Positions 1 through 7,973 are shown, counted from the stretch's first letter. The stretch: 12,266 nt of DNA from Prevotella sp. (GCA_021204605.1 JAJPZD010000260.1:1-12266); one strand, 5' to 3'. The notes: generated by a model from the sequence alone, not told the origin. Program-made: numbers and translations.

Positions 1-58
1 ACTCTTAATTCTTAATTTGAAAATTGTCCGCAGGACTTTTTCATCCCTTTTGACGCTG

Positions 59-66
59 CAAAGATA
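59..66 (-). promoter_or_regulatory. Bacteroidota -7 promoter element reading left out of the window
   Basis: On the minus strand the sequence reads TATCTTTG, matching the TAnnTTTG -7 consensus of Bacteroidota. A TTTG that could act as the -33 element lies at 90-93, giving a 23-base spacer, slightly longer than usual. Only a 10-codon ORF follows inside the window, so the gene it serves probably lies to the left of base 1. Confidence 0.45.
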
Positions 67-124
67 CGACGGTTTTCCAATATCTTGTGCAAAAAAATGC
101 GACTGTTTGCGTTAACAGTAGCAT

Positions 125-146
125 TTTATTGATTTATATCAATAAA
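125..146. other. Perfect 9-bp AT-rich hairpin downstream of the abiE operon
   Basis: Bases 125-133 and 138-146 are perfect reverse complements around a 4-base loop. The hairpin lies 60 to 80 bases past the abiEii stop, so it could end or stabilise that transcript. There is no U-tract on the minus-strand side, so it is not a standard intrinsic terminator. Confidence 0.3.
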
Positions 147-207
147 TATGTTTTCCAATCTCATAATGAATATAATCATAGTATAGAAAAATCAGTTTGT
201 TCAGTTT

Positions 208-1149
208 CTATCTTGTTTTCCAAATAGCCATTGGGTGGTCTTTTATTCGGCTTAGGATATCGTTGTCTTCAAATAACAGTTCTGGGTGATATTCTTTGTT
301 ATTAAAGTTTCTTATGAACTGCTTTTCATTTTCAGTAAACAGGAGTAGGTGGGAAAGGAAGTTTTTAACCTCTGTTTTTGCTTGCTGAAAGTCGAAATAC
401 TCTGAATGATGAAGCATGGGTATTAATTGCGCCCGGATTTGCTTAAACTGCAAATTGTCAATAGCAGATAAACTGCAATCTTCTTGTGGTGTGTGATTGC
501 CGCCAACAGCCATATAGAACAACACACATTTGCGCAAAAGTTCTTCATCCATAGATTCAAAAATTGGATGATGAAGTAAGTTGAACACATCATAGAGATC
601 ACGGGCGGCAGTTCTTTCAATCAAAGCTTTTATCTTGCTTGCGAATAGTTCGGTTTTTGCTACTGAGAGCATGGATGTTTTTCCCAGAAAAGAAATAGTT
701 GGATAACGTGTTTCTAATGGGAGGATATGTTGTCGCATGGAGTAGTTGATTTCAAGTTTTATATTATCTCGGTTGCCTCCTGCATTGACATAGTTGAAAG
801 TCCACGAATCAAGGGAATGAGGATTTTTGCTGTTTGGATTAAGTGCATATCCCTCGCTTTGCATAAATGAGAGTAATTCAGCATTTATGGTCTTACGACA
901 TTCCAACATTCCATCACGTGAAATTCGGGCATTAAAGTCAAAGTCAGCATCTACGGATAGTCTCGGCAATTCGAAGACAGTAAGGTTTATTGCCGTACCA
1001 CCTTTCAAAGCCAATCGACTTTTTATAAAGTCTGACCGATAAATAAAAGAAAGAATATCGGAGATCCTTATAACCTTTTCCAGATTATCCCGAATAAAGC
1101 CTAAATTGTCTGCTAATGCTTGCAAGTCTTTGATATTATATGATTTCAT
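208..1149 (-). CDS. AbiEii-family nucleotidyltransferase toxin
   Basis: This 313-residue protein belongs to the AbiEii/AbiGii (DUF1814) nucleotidyltransferase family, the toxin half of AbiE type IV toxin-antitoxin and abortive-infection systems. Characterised relatives such as MenT transfer nucleotides to tRNA; the substrate here is unknown. Visible motifs are LKGGTAINL at residues 48-56 (the glycine-rich nucleotidyltransferase motif), RLSVDADFDF at 63-72 with acidic D67, D69 and D71, KLEINY at 131-136 (candidate third acidic residue E133), and a downstream ELFASKIKAL...RDLYD segment at 167-187 typical of the family. All key residues appear present and the length is normal, so it should be active. 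It is the second gene of the operon and overlaps the antitoxin gene by 14 bases, which points to translational coupling. The acidic motif DADFDF differs slightly from the more usual D-I-D form. Confidence 0.9.
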   Translation of the reverse strand: MKSYNIKDLQALADNLGFIRDNLEKVIRISDILSFIYRSDFIKSRLALKGGTAINLTVFELPRLSVDADFDFNARISRDGMLECRKTINAELLSFMQSEGYALNPNSKNPHSLDSWTFNYVNAGGNRDNIKLEINYSMRQHILPLETRYPTISFLGKTSMLSVAKTELFASKIKALIERTAARDLYDVFNLLHHPIFESMDEELLRKCVLFYMAVGGNHTPQEDCSLSAIDNLQFKQIRAQLIPMLHHSEYFDFQQAKTEVKNFLSHLLLFTENEKQFIRNFNNKEYHPELLFEDNDILSRIKDHPMAIWKTR

Positions 1150-1909
1150 AAGCCAAGTCTTCTTTATAGTAATTCATTAAATCTGCCGGAACATACATTT
1201 TCCAGGAGTTCAAAAAGGTGTTTGATTCTTGACGTTCTGAAAACGACAATGTGGAATTGCCACTGGCATTGCGGAAATAATCCAATTGATTAGGTTGCAA
1301 TTTCCAACTGTCTGCAAATATCTCACATATAATTCCCAATTTCCGATATAAAACCAATTTGTTATACAAGTCTGCATAATGGATGATTTTATCTAAATCA
1401 ACACGAGAAACTGCGGAGATGCAATTGAGCAGTTCTTCACAACCTCCTGAAAAATCCAAGCGGTCGGTACAGTCAACAATCGTTCGTTCCAAATCTGTCA
1501 CGCGAACCATGGTATCGTATGTAGGAGTGATAATGCCTTCCAAAATATCTTGTTGACAGCATACATAGCTTAGTCCATCAAAACTGAAGTTGCGGAAACG
1601 CTTGGGTGAGCCCACATATACGTTAAACATGATTTGATGTGCAAAGCCATAATATTCCAATGCACTGTGATATGCGACAAAACATTTGTCTCGTATGGCA
1701 GTGGCAATTTCAAATTTGTTGGCTATTGGATGTTCAGTTGCCAAATCATTAGCCACATACATGCCACGCCTAATGGAAGAAACGATATGCCTTTTTGTAT
1801 AAGATTGCATCAACGCCTTAGCCGAAGATATGTTCCCCGTCATCTGAGCGACAAAACTCAAATCCCAAATTCGTTGTGCCTGTAACTGCTTTATGTAAGA
1901 ATCTTGCAT
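1136..1909 (-). CDS. AbiEi-family antitoxin / transcriptional regulator
   Basis: The partner antitoxin of the adjacent AbiEii protein. AbiEi proteins normally carry an N-terminal winged helix that represses their own operon and a C-terminal antitoxin domain. Family landmarks are visible: SIRRGMYV at 45-52 (end of the winged helix), YHSALEYYG at 80-88 and VTDLERTIVD at 137-146, the conserved 'hSALe.hG' and 'TD.eRTivD' blocks. The open frame extends upstream to 1963 (275 residues), but a strong -7 promoter (TATCTTTG, 1931-1938) lies inside that extension. Translation therefore most likely begins at the ATG at 1907-1909, giving 257 residues. It is the first gene of the operon and overlaps abiEii by 14 bases. 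Identity as AbiEi is well supported by motif and context; the start is an inference. Confidence 0.85.
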   Translation of the reverse strand: MQDSYIKQLQAQRIWDLSFVAQMTGNISSAKALMQSYTKRHIVSSIRRGMYVANDLATEHPIANKFEIATAIRDKCFVAYHSALEYYGFAHQIMFNVYVGSPKRFRNFSFDGLSYVCCQQDILEGIITPTYDTMVRVTDLERTIVDCTDRLDFSGGCEELLNCISAVSRVDLDKIIHYADLYNKLVLYRKLGIICEIFADSWKLQPNQLDYFRNASGNSTLSFSERQESNTFLNSWKMYVPADLMNYYKEDLAYEII

Positions 1910-1930
1910 TGTAACATTGTAAATCTGTTG

Positions 1931-1964
1931 CAAAGATATATGATTTCTTGCATTTTTGTGCAAA
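1931..1964 (-). promoter_or_regulatory. Promoter of the abiE operon (-33/-7)
   Basis: The minus strand carries TATCTTTG at 1931-1938 (-7) and TTTG at 1961-1964 (-33), separated by 22 bases. This fits the Bacteroidota sigma-ABfr architecture closely, with a slightly long spacer. The predicted start point near 1925 leaves a leader of roughly 15 bases before the ATG at 1909. AbiEi proteins commonly autorepress, so an operator may overlap this site. Confidence 0.65.
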
Positions 1965-2083
1965 ATTTACAATTTTTCTTTGCTGCTCACATATAAATAG
2001 ATAGAATTAAATTAGTATGAAATGATTGATTAAACCATTTGTGGTTGTTTTTGTGATAACAACGTTTTCTGTTGCAAAATACA

Positions 2084-2351
2084 ATAAGAGATTTCTATAT
2101 GTTTAAGTCGTGGGATAAAGGTTGTAATTTGGTTTAATTTGGATGTTTTTCTTTTTGCAAATATAAAAACAAATATTTAAATTCTGTTCATTTTTCTTGT
2201 TTTTCTTCTTTATTTCTCGTTTATTTATCTTTATAGAATCAAAAATCGTAAAAAATTATAATAAAGTTTCGTATAATTATTTTGAAATCGATTAAAAATA
2301 CCGTTCCAATATAAGTTGAATTGGAAAAAGATATGATGAAAAATCTCTTAT
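2084..2351. repeat. 11-bp inverted repeat pair A
   Basis: ATAAGAGATTT at 2084-2094 is the exact reverse complement of AAATCTCTTAT at 2341-2351, with 246 bases between. It interleaves with a second inverted pair (2109-2119 / 2377-2387) instead of nesting inside it. Its role is unknown; repeated protein-binding sites or recombination sites are possible. Confidence 0.4.
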
Positions 2352-2387
2352 GCAAATGAAATGATGTAATATATCTTTTATCCCACG
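2109..2387. repeat. 11-bp inverted repeat pair B (CGTGGGATAAA)
   Basis: CGTGGGATAAA at 2109-2119 is the exact reverse complement of TTTATCCCACG at 2377-2387. Its GC content is noticeably above the surrounding AT-rich DNA, which makes chance less likely. The right copy ends only 8 bases before the ATG of the gene at 2396, a position suited to an operator or a leader element. Confidence 0.5.
2304..2326 (+). other. Small perfect hairpin in the leader region of the gene at 2396
   Basis: TTCCAAT at 2304-2310 pairs perfectly with ATTGGAA at 2320-2326 around a 9-base loop. It is followed by AAAG and not by a T-run, so it is unlikely to be a terminator. It may be a leader structure or a dyad binding site. 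Confidence 0.3.
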
Positions 2388-2395
2388 AAAACAAG

Positions 2396-2647
2396 ATGAA
2401 AAATAAATATTGCGTTAACGAAATGTTAAGAGAAATGTATCAGAAACCATTAACTCAAAAAGTAAAAGTTTATGAATTTGAGAAGATAAAGAAAAGGTTG
2501 TTTTTGACTGCCTTAAGCTATATTAATTTAGTGAATGCAAGGCTTTGGGATGAGTTTTCTAAAAAGAAGGATTTAGGCGTAACAGACTTTAGTGTCAATA
2601 AAATTGATTATTACCGCCTCAATCAGAATATTTTCATCGTAAATTAA
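2396..2647 (+). CDS. Small hypothetical protein, 83 residues
   Basis: I do not recognise this protein. It is lysine- and aromatic-rich, with no signal peptide, transmembrane segment, cysteine pair or known motif. Residues around 20-60 could form amphipathic helices. Codon choice is mixed and resembles the following genes, which argues for a real gene, although the AT-rich setting and short length leave doubt. It starts 8 bases after the right copy of the CGTGGGATAAA inverted repeat and lies 90 bases before the secreted protein gene, so it may be the first gene of that rightward unit. Confidence 0.45.
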   Translation: MKNKYCVNEMLREMYQKPLTQKVKVYEFEKIKKRLFLTALSYINLVNARLWDEFSKKKDLGVTDFSVNKIDYYRLNQNIFIVN

Positions 2648-2737
2648 TTACCGAAATGGATTTTTATTAAGAATTTCAATATTTTTAAATTGATATATAC
2701 AAATATTAATAAAATTGTCTAACAAAAAATCAAAATT

Positions 2738-3442
2738 ATGAAAACAACAAAATTAATTCTAATGGTGGTAATGCAGTTTGCCATATTAAATGTAAGTGCT
2801 CAAATATTGCGTACCGAAGAATTGGAAGAGTATGCTGTTAAAAAGTATGGGCAGAAATGGGTAGATGCCGCTGCAGAACTCGGTTCCACTTTAACTTTAG
2901 ATAAAAACAATGCTTTAACTTATGTGCAGGTAGTTGATGCTCCAGGAAAGACAAAAGATCAATTATATGTTTTGTTGAATTATTGGTTTACATCAACATT
3001 TAACGACGCAAAAAGTGTTATAGATTTAAATGATAAAGAACTTGGGACAATTATAGCACAAGGCTATATGTCAAATATTGCAGGTCATGCTGGTGGTTCA
3101 AATTCTTATTATATTAGTATAAAGCCTATTATTAAATGTGACATCAAAGATGATAAAATTCGTGTTACATATACAGTACCATTTTATAATGTCCTAAAAG
3201 TTGAGGGCGGAGGTCTTATTAATGCAATCTCTGGCTCCTTAACAGGGACTAAAACAGATGAAAAACCTGTAGATGAGAAATGGACTTTGGACAAATGTTA
3301 CCCATTTGTCGATAAAGATTCCCATAAGAAAACATCAAGCAAGGCTTTAATCATGACATACGCATATTCTAATGTTGTGATGGATAAGATTGAAGAATGT
3401 GTTAAGTCTGGAATGGTAGGCAATGAGACAGATGATTGGTGA
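2738..3442 (+). CDS. Secreted DUF4468-like protein
   Basis: This 234-residue protein has a standard Sec signal peptide: lysines at 2 and 5, a hydrophobic core around 6-18, and likely cleavage after NVSA at residues 18-21. The mature part contains a segment at about 60-155 (KDQLYVLLNYWFTSTF, SVIDLNDKELGTIIAQGY, then a YISIKPIIKCDIKDDKIRVT strand pair) that resembles DUF4468, a TBP-like fold domain frequent in exported Bacteroidota proteins of unknown function. There is no lipobox, so it is predicted to be periplasmic. It is followed 94 bases later by a lipoprotein gene on the same strand. The biochemical role is unknown and the domain call is by pattern only. Confidence 0.75.
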   Translation: MKTTKLILMVVMQFAILNVSAQILRTEELEEYAVKKYGQKWVDAAAELGSTLTLDKNNALTYVQVVDAPGKTKDQLYVLLNYWFTSTFNDAKSVIDLNDKELGTIIAQGYMSNIAGHAGGSNSYYISIKPIIKCDIKDDKIRVTYTVPFYNVLKVEGGGLINAISGSLTGTKTDEKPVDEKWTLDKCYPFVDKDSHKKTSSKALIMTYAYSNVVMDKIEECVKSGMVGNETDDW

Positions 3443-3536
3443 ATAAAGTGTATTTGATAAAAAATGAACATGAAAGGATGTATATTTTTTATTTACCGAT
3501 ACTTTCTTAAATAATTAATCACATAAAAAACTAATT

Positions 3537-3911
3537 ATGAAGAAAACTAAAAAACGTATCATGAAAAAGTTTATATTATTTTTCTGCTTGATTGCTACAT
3601 TGTTTTCTTGTGGTAGTAAAAATGAACAATGGGAATACAAAGTTGTAAAAGTGGCAGGAGCAGATGCAGAGGTTATGGCAGACTACGGAACACTTGTATT
3701 TGCAGACCAGACTTCTATGCTAAATAAAATGGGTAAGGATGGTTGGGAACTTGTAAGTGCTTATACTGAAACAGGTACAAACTTTCCTAATTTTGGAAAT
3801 TCTGAATATGTCACTGGTATCAGGGACAATACAAGGACTGTCGTTGTGAACTTTATTTTCAAAAGAATTTCCGATGGCAAAGAAGAAAAGAAAACCGATA
3901 AACAGAAATGA
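3537..3911 (+). CDS. Lipoprotein with a DUF4177-like domain
   Basis: This 124-residue protein has a lipoprotein signal with lipobox LFSC; C25 is the lipidated cysteine. The mature part has the DUF4177 pattern: a start strand QWEYKVVKV (31-39), the signature LNKMGKDGWELV (62-73) and a closing NFIFKR strand near 105-110. DUF4177 is a small domain of unknown function. The region around the start is an imperfect 24-base tandem duplication (beginning at 3524 and 3548), so an ATG at 3561 gives an equally plausible and more typical lipoprotein start. Its stop overlaps the start of the next gene as ATGA, implying coupled translation with the small lipoprotein. Confidence 0.75.
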   Translation: MKKTKKRIMKKFILFFCLIATLFSCGSKNEQWEYKVVKVAGADAEVMADYGTLVFADQTSMLNKMGKDGWELVSAYTETGTNFPNFGNSEYVTGIRDNTRTVVVNFIFKRISDGKEEKKTDKQK

Positions 3912-4081
3912 AGTACTTTTTAGTTTTATTTTTAGCCATCTATATGGTTCTATCGTCGTGTTCTCACAAGAATGAGGCGATAGAGCTTACTCGTGATTTC
4001 TTTACTTCTTTGTCAGATACCACTTATGGTATGCCATCGGATTTCTACCCACAATACGATAGTTTGCACATAAGTTATTAA
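3908..4081 (+). CDS. Small lipoprotein, 57 residues, possibly truncated
   Basis: A short gene beginning at an ATG that overlaps the preceding stop codon (ATGA at 3908-3911). It encodes a short charged start, a hydrophobic core and the lipobox LSSC, with C18 as the lipidation site. Only 39 residues follow the cysteine, including a NEAIELTRDFFTSLSD helix and a tyrosine-rich end DFYPQYDSLHISY. The mature part looks like the beginning of a longer lipoprotein cut off where the restriction-modification locus begins, since the hsdR start is only 34 bases past this stop. That it is expressed as a lipoprotein is well supported by the lipobox and overlap; truncation is an inference. Confidence 0.65.
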   Translation: MKYFLVLFLAIYMVLSSCSHKNEAIELTRDFFTSLSDTTYGMPSDFYPQYDSLHISY

Positions 4082-4115
4082 CTAATGATAATAAAACATA
4101 TAAGCCATTATTAGC

Positions 4116-6467
4116 ATGTGTATCGACCGTAATCTATCTGAGGAAGACATAAAGTTCCGCTATATTAGTCCTGCCATCACAAGTAAAGGGTGGGAGAAAG
4201 GCAGCATATTCATGGAGCATAAAGTTCAGTTTACAGACGGGAAAGTTTGTCTGAAAGGAAACTTTGTGCATCGTGAAAAGCCGAAGTTTGCGGATTATGT
4301 GTTATATATAAACAAGGCAACGCCAATTGCCATAGTGGAAGCCAAAGATGCCAACCACACTGTTTCTCACGGATTACAACAAGCTATGGAATATGCGAAA
4401 ATGCTTGATGTGAAATTCGCGTACAGTTCAAATGGGAAGGGATTTGCGGAACATGACTTTTTGATAGGAGAGGAACGGACATTCGCGATGGATGAATTTC
4501 CGACACGTGAAGAACTCATAGAACGTTACAAGAGTGAAATTAATGAAGGCAATGGACTTAATGATAAGGAAGAAAAACTAATCAGTCAACCACTTTACAG
4601 TGGTCAGAATACATTTCCACCAAGATATTACCAGCTCAATGCCGTGAACCGGGCCTTAAATGCCATAGCGAAAGGACAAAACAGAATACTTCTTGTGATG
4701 GCGACAGGAACAGGAAAGACATATACAGCATTCCAGATAGTTTGGCGTCTCATTAAAAGTGGTTTGAAGAAAAAGGTACTTTATCTTGCAGACAGGAACA
4801 TTCTCGTTGACCAGTCGATACAGCAAGATTTCAAGCCATTGGAAAAAGTTATACATAAGATAGATTATGCAAGTGATAAAAATCATTTGGCAGAATTGAA
4901 CTCTTATCAAGTGTTCTTTGCGCTTTACCAACAACTGATAGGTCAAAATGAAGCACAAAACTATAAGGAACTTTTCCCAAATCCCGATTATTTTGACCTT
5001 ATAATTATTGACGAGTGCCACAGGGGAAGTGCCAAAGATGACAGCAACTGGCGTACTATCTTGGAATATTTCACATCAGCCACCCATATAGGTATGACCG
5101 CAACACCGAAAGAGACAAAATACCAGTCGAGTATCGGCTATTTCGGCGAGCCTGTTTATTCTTACAGTTTGAAAAACGGCATAGATGATGGTTTTCTTGC
5201 CCCTTTCAAAGTAATCAATATCACAACGAACATCGGTGATGAATGGAGGCCTAAAAAAGGGCAGACAGATATCAACGGAATTGAGATAGAAGACAGGACT
5301 TATAATAACAGCGACTACGATTACAACATAATAATAGAAGACCGTATAAGGGAAGTGGCACAGGAGATAACCAACTATCTGAAATGCACAGACCGTATGG
5401 CTAAGACAATCGTGTTCTGTGCTGATGAGAGCCATGCAGAGCGTATGCGAATAGCCTTGACAAATGCCAATGCCGATATGTGCAGGAAAAATCCTGATTA
5501 TGTGGTACGCATAACAGGAAGTGATGAGTACGGCAAGGGTAAGTTGGATTATTTCATTTCCGTAGCAGAGAAATATCCTGTTATTGCCACGACAAGTAAG
5601 CTGCTTTCCACCGGTGTGGATTGCAAAATGGTGAAACTTATCGTACTTGACCAGCAGATAGGCTCAATGACAGAGTTCAAACAGATTATCGGTCGTGGTA
5701 CACGTATAAGGGAAAAGGAAGGCAAGATGCATTTCACGGTTATGGATTTCCGTAATGTTACCCGTCTCTTTGCTGATCCAGACTGGGACGGCCCTATTGA
5801 AATTAATCCTGACTATCACCCAAAAATAGGTCCGTACCCGAAGCCAGAAGATACCACAGGTGGTGATGTTTTAACCGATGGTGGATCAGGTAATAATAAG
5901 CCCATTGTGGATAGCGATGGCTGTAGAGTTGAGATTATTCAAAAAATGGTTTCGGTATATGACACTGATGGCAAACTACTCCGAACAGAAAAAATCACAG
6001 ATTATACCAAAAAGAGTATCATTGGCACATACGCAACTATTGAGACTTTTACTGCTAAATGGAATGAGTTGAAAAACAAGTCTGAAATTTCTGAAATGCT
6101 GAAAGAGTTCGGTATTGACCTTGAGACTTTGAAGCACGATGAGAATAAGGATAATGTTGACGATTTTGACTTTATATGCCATATCGCATTCGACAGGGAA
6201 CCGTTAACAAGACGTGAACGGGCTGAAAATGTCAAGAAACGTGATATTTTCAATAGATATGGAGAACAAGCGAAAAAAGTACTTGATGCCCTCCTTGATA
6301 AATATATGGAAGTCGGCATTTCAGAATTAGAAAATACCACTGTTTTGCAAATTGATCCTTTTAAGAAATTTGGAAGTCCTGGAACTATTGCAAAGATGTT
6401 TGGAGGTTGGCAAGAGTATCGGTCTGCCGTTAAAGAGTTGGAACAAATGATTTATAACATAGCATAA
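4116..6467 (+). CDS. hsdR: Type I restriction endonuclease subunit R (HsdR, EcoEI-like)
   Basis: The motor and nuclease subunit of a type I restriction-modification complex. It translocates and cuts unmodified DNA when assembled with HsdM and HsdS. The 783-residue length fits the compact EcoEI-type HsdR group. The N-terminal nuclease has a PD-(D/E)xK-type core, with D60 and EAK at 75-77 and a following helix QQAMEYA at 88-94. Superfamily 2 helicase motifs follow: ATGTGKT at 196-202 (Walker A), DECH at 299-302 (Walker B), TATP at 328-331 (motif III) and QIIGRGTR at 523-530 (motif VI). The region after about 600 corresponds to the EcoEI R C-terminal domain. The start agrees with the conserved opening 'LSEEDIKFRYISPAI'. 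The hsdM start lies 3 bases after the stop, so the two are co-transcribed. All motifs are intact. Confidence 0.95.
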   Translation: MCIDRNLSEEDIKFRYISPAITSKGWEKGSIFMEHKVQFTDGKVCLKGNFVHREKPKFADYVLYINKATPIAIVEAKDANHTVSHGLQQAMEYAKMLDVKFAYSSNGKGFAEHDFLIGEERTFAMDEFPTREELIERYKSEINEGNGLNDKEEKLISQPLYSGQNTFPPRYYQLNAVNRALNAIAKGQNRILLVMATGTGKTYTAFQIVWRLIKSGLKKKVLYLADRNILVDQSIQQDFKPLEKVIHKIDYASDKNHLAELNSYQVFFALYQQLIGQNEAQNYKELFPNPDYFDLIIIDECHRGSAKDDSNWRTILEYFTSATHIGMTATPKETKYQSSIGYFGEPVYSYSLKNGIDDGFLAPFKVINITTNIGDEWRPKKGQTDINGIEIEDRTYNNSDYDYNIIIEDRIREVAQEITNYLKCTDRMAKTIVFCADESHAERMRIALTNANADMCRKNPDYVVRITGSDEYGKGKLDYFISVAEKYPVIATTSKLLSTGVDCKMVKLIVLDQQIGSMTEFKQIIGRGTRIREKEGKMHFTVMDFRNVTRLFADPDWDGPIEINPDYHPKIGPYPKPEDTTGGDVLTDGGSGNNKPIVDSDGCRVEIIQKMVSVYDTDGKLLRTEKITDYTKKSIIGTYATIETFTAKWNELKNKSEISEMLKEFGIDLETLKHDENKDNVDDFDFICHIAFDREPLTRRERAENVKKRDIFNRYGEQAKKVLDALLDKYMEVGISELENTTVLQIDPFKKFGSPGTIAKMFGGWQEYRSAVKELEQMIYNIA

Positions 6468-6470
6468 AAT

Positions 6471-7973
6471 ATGAGTTTATCGAATTTCGTAAAACGCCTG
6501 CGCAATATCATGCGGAATGACGCCGGTATTAACGGTGATGCCCAACGTATAGAGCAAATAGCATGGATGCTTTTCCTTAAAGTATATGACGAGAAAGAGA
6601 ATGACTGGGAATTTGATGATGATTATCATTCCATAATCCCGGAAGAATGTCGATGGCGGAACTGGGCGCATGATGACGGAAGCGGAAACGCTTTGACAGG
6701 TGATGAGTTGCTTGACTTTGTGAATGGTATCCTGTTTGATAAACTCAAAAAAATTGAGGTGACGCCATATACGCCAGTCCGTAAGGCAATTGTGAAAACC
6801 ACGTTTGAGGATGCCAATCAATACATGAAAGACGGTGTGCTGCTTAGGCAGGTGTTGAACGTGATTGATGCCCTGAATCTCGGAGATTATGAGGAGCGTC
6901 ATGCCTTCGGAGAAATTTATGAGGCTATTCTTAAGGAAATGCAGTCGGCAGGTTCTTCGGGCGAATTTTATACACCAAGAGCATTGACAGATTTCATGGC
7001 AGAAATTATCAGGCCGAAAATAGGGGAGAAAATGGCCGACTTTGCCTGCGGTACCGGCGGATTTATCACAAGTTGGTTGAATGAGCTTGACAAACGGGTA
7101 AAAACAGCAAATGACCGTGATGAATTGAATAAGTCAATCTTCGGAATTGAGAAGAAACAGTTCCCATATATGCTGTGCGTAACAAATTTGTTGTTGCACG
7201 GCATTGACACGCCATTGGTTTTCCATGACAATTCCCTGATTAAAGACGTTCTTAATTACACCGATGATGATAAGTTTGATGTAATACTTATGAATCCACC
7301 TTATGGCGGAAACGAGAAATCAGACGTGAAATCACATTTCCCCTCTGATATGCGGAGCAGTGAGACTGCCGACTTGTTTATGGTGCTTATAATGTACCGT
7401 TTGAGGAGGAATGGCAGGGCAGGGGTTATTGTGCCTGACGGTTTCCTGTTTGGTACTGATGGCTCAAAACTCGCAATCAAGACTAAAATACTGAAGGAAT
7501 TCAACTTGCATACGATTATCCGCTTGCCGGGGAGTATATTTTCCCCATACACGTCTATTGCGACAAACATTCTTTTCTTCAACAACGAAAGGGCGGAGGG
7601 CGCACCGGAAGGCTTTTCAACCAAAGAAACATGGTTCTATCGTTTGGATATGCCCGAAGGATACAAACACTTCTCGAAAACCAAGCCAATGACGTTGGAG
7701 CATTGCAATCCTGTTAAAGAGTGGTGGAACAACCGACAGGAAATAATCATTGAGGATGGCAACGAGAAATCACGCTGCTTTACTGTAAATGATTTGATTG
7801 CTTCCGACTGTAATTTTGACCTCTGTAAGTTCCCGAAAGATGATGAGGAAATTCTGCCGCCTGCGGAATTAATCGCTGACTATTACAAAAAGCGTGATGC
7901 TCTCCAACATGAGATTGATAAGACACTTTCACAAATACAAGAGATTTTGGAAATTGATATTAATCGTGAATAG
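6471..7973 (+). CDS. hsdM: Type I DNA adenine methyltransferase subunit M (HsdM)
   Basis: The methylation subunit, which transfers a methyl group from S-adenosylmethionine to the N6 of adenine at the site chosen by HsdS and is also needed for restriction. The 500-residue protein has the HsdM N-terminal helical domain (opening LSNFVKRLRNIMRNDAG) at about 1-140. Next come GEFYTPR at 164-170, motif I FACGTGG at 191-197 for S-adenosylmethionine binding, and the catalytic motif IV NPPY at 275-278 typical of N6-adenine methylases. The C-terminal part from about 440 should form the helices that clasp HsdS. It starts 3 bases after hsdR. No frameshift or missing motif is seen. Confidence 0.96.
   Translation: MSLSNFVKRLRNIMRNDAGINGDAQRIEQIAWMLFLKVYDEKENDWEFDDDYHSIIPEECRWRNWAHDDGSGNALTGDELLDFVNGILFDKLKKIEVTPYTPVRKAIVKTTFEDANQYMKDGVLLRQVLNVIDALNLGDYEERHAFGEIYEAILKEMQSAGSSGEFYTPRALTDFMAEIIRPKIGEKMADFACGTGGFITSWLNELDKRVKTANDRDELNKSIFGIEKKQFPYMLCVTNLLLHGIDTPLVFHDNSLIKDVLNYTDDDKFDVILMNPPYGGNEKSDVKSHFPSDMRSSETADLFMVLIMYRLRRNGRAGVIVPDGFLFGTDGSKLAIKTKILKEFNLHTIIRLPGSIFSPYTSIATNILFFNNERAEGAPEGFSTKETWFYRLDMPEGYKHFSKTKPMTLEHCNPVKEWWNNRQEIIIEDGNEKSRCFTVNDLIASDCNFDLCKFPKDDEEILPPAELIADYYKKRDALQHEIDKTLSQIQEILEIDINRE

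Larger units (their letters stand above)
1965..2395. other. AT-rich divergent intergenic region
   Basis: About 430 bases without a convincing gene separate the leftward abiE operon from the rightward genes beginning at 2396. It is very AT-rich, with poly-T-rich stretches around 2150-2220. It contains two 11-bp inverted-repeat pairs and a 7-bp hairpin, listed separately. Near-consensus plus-strand -7 elements occur at 2226-2233 (TATCTTTA) and 2372-2379 (TATCTTTT), but both lack the final G and neither has a good -33. The rightward promoter is therefore not assigned. Confidence 0.6.

Noticed and set aside
1..58. Short MKKSCGQFSN frame on the minus strand as a leader peptide
   Set aside because: Only ten codons in low-complexity AATTAAG-rich DNA at the edge of the window, so nothing can be supported.
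183..211. 7-bp inverted repeat ATAGAAA/TTTCTAT around the abiEii stop as a terminator
   Set aside because: It is AT-only apart from one G-C pair, has a 15-base loop, and overlaps the stop codon.
2158..2165. Minus-strand TATATTTG as a second abiE promoter
   Set aside because: It fits TAnnTTTG but lacks a plausible -33 and would give a leader of about 240 bases, while a better promoter sits at 1931-1938.
4082..4114. CTAAT/ATTAG short inverted repeat just before hsdR as an R-M control box
   Set aside because: Only 5 bp matched, AT-rich and imperfect beyond that; no controller gene is nearby.
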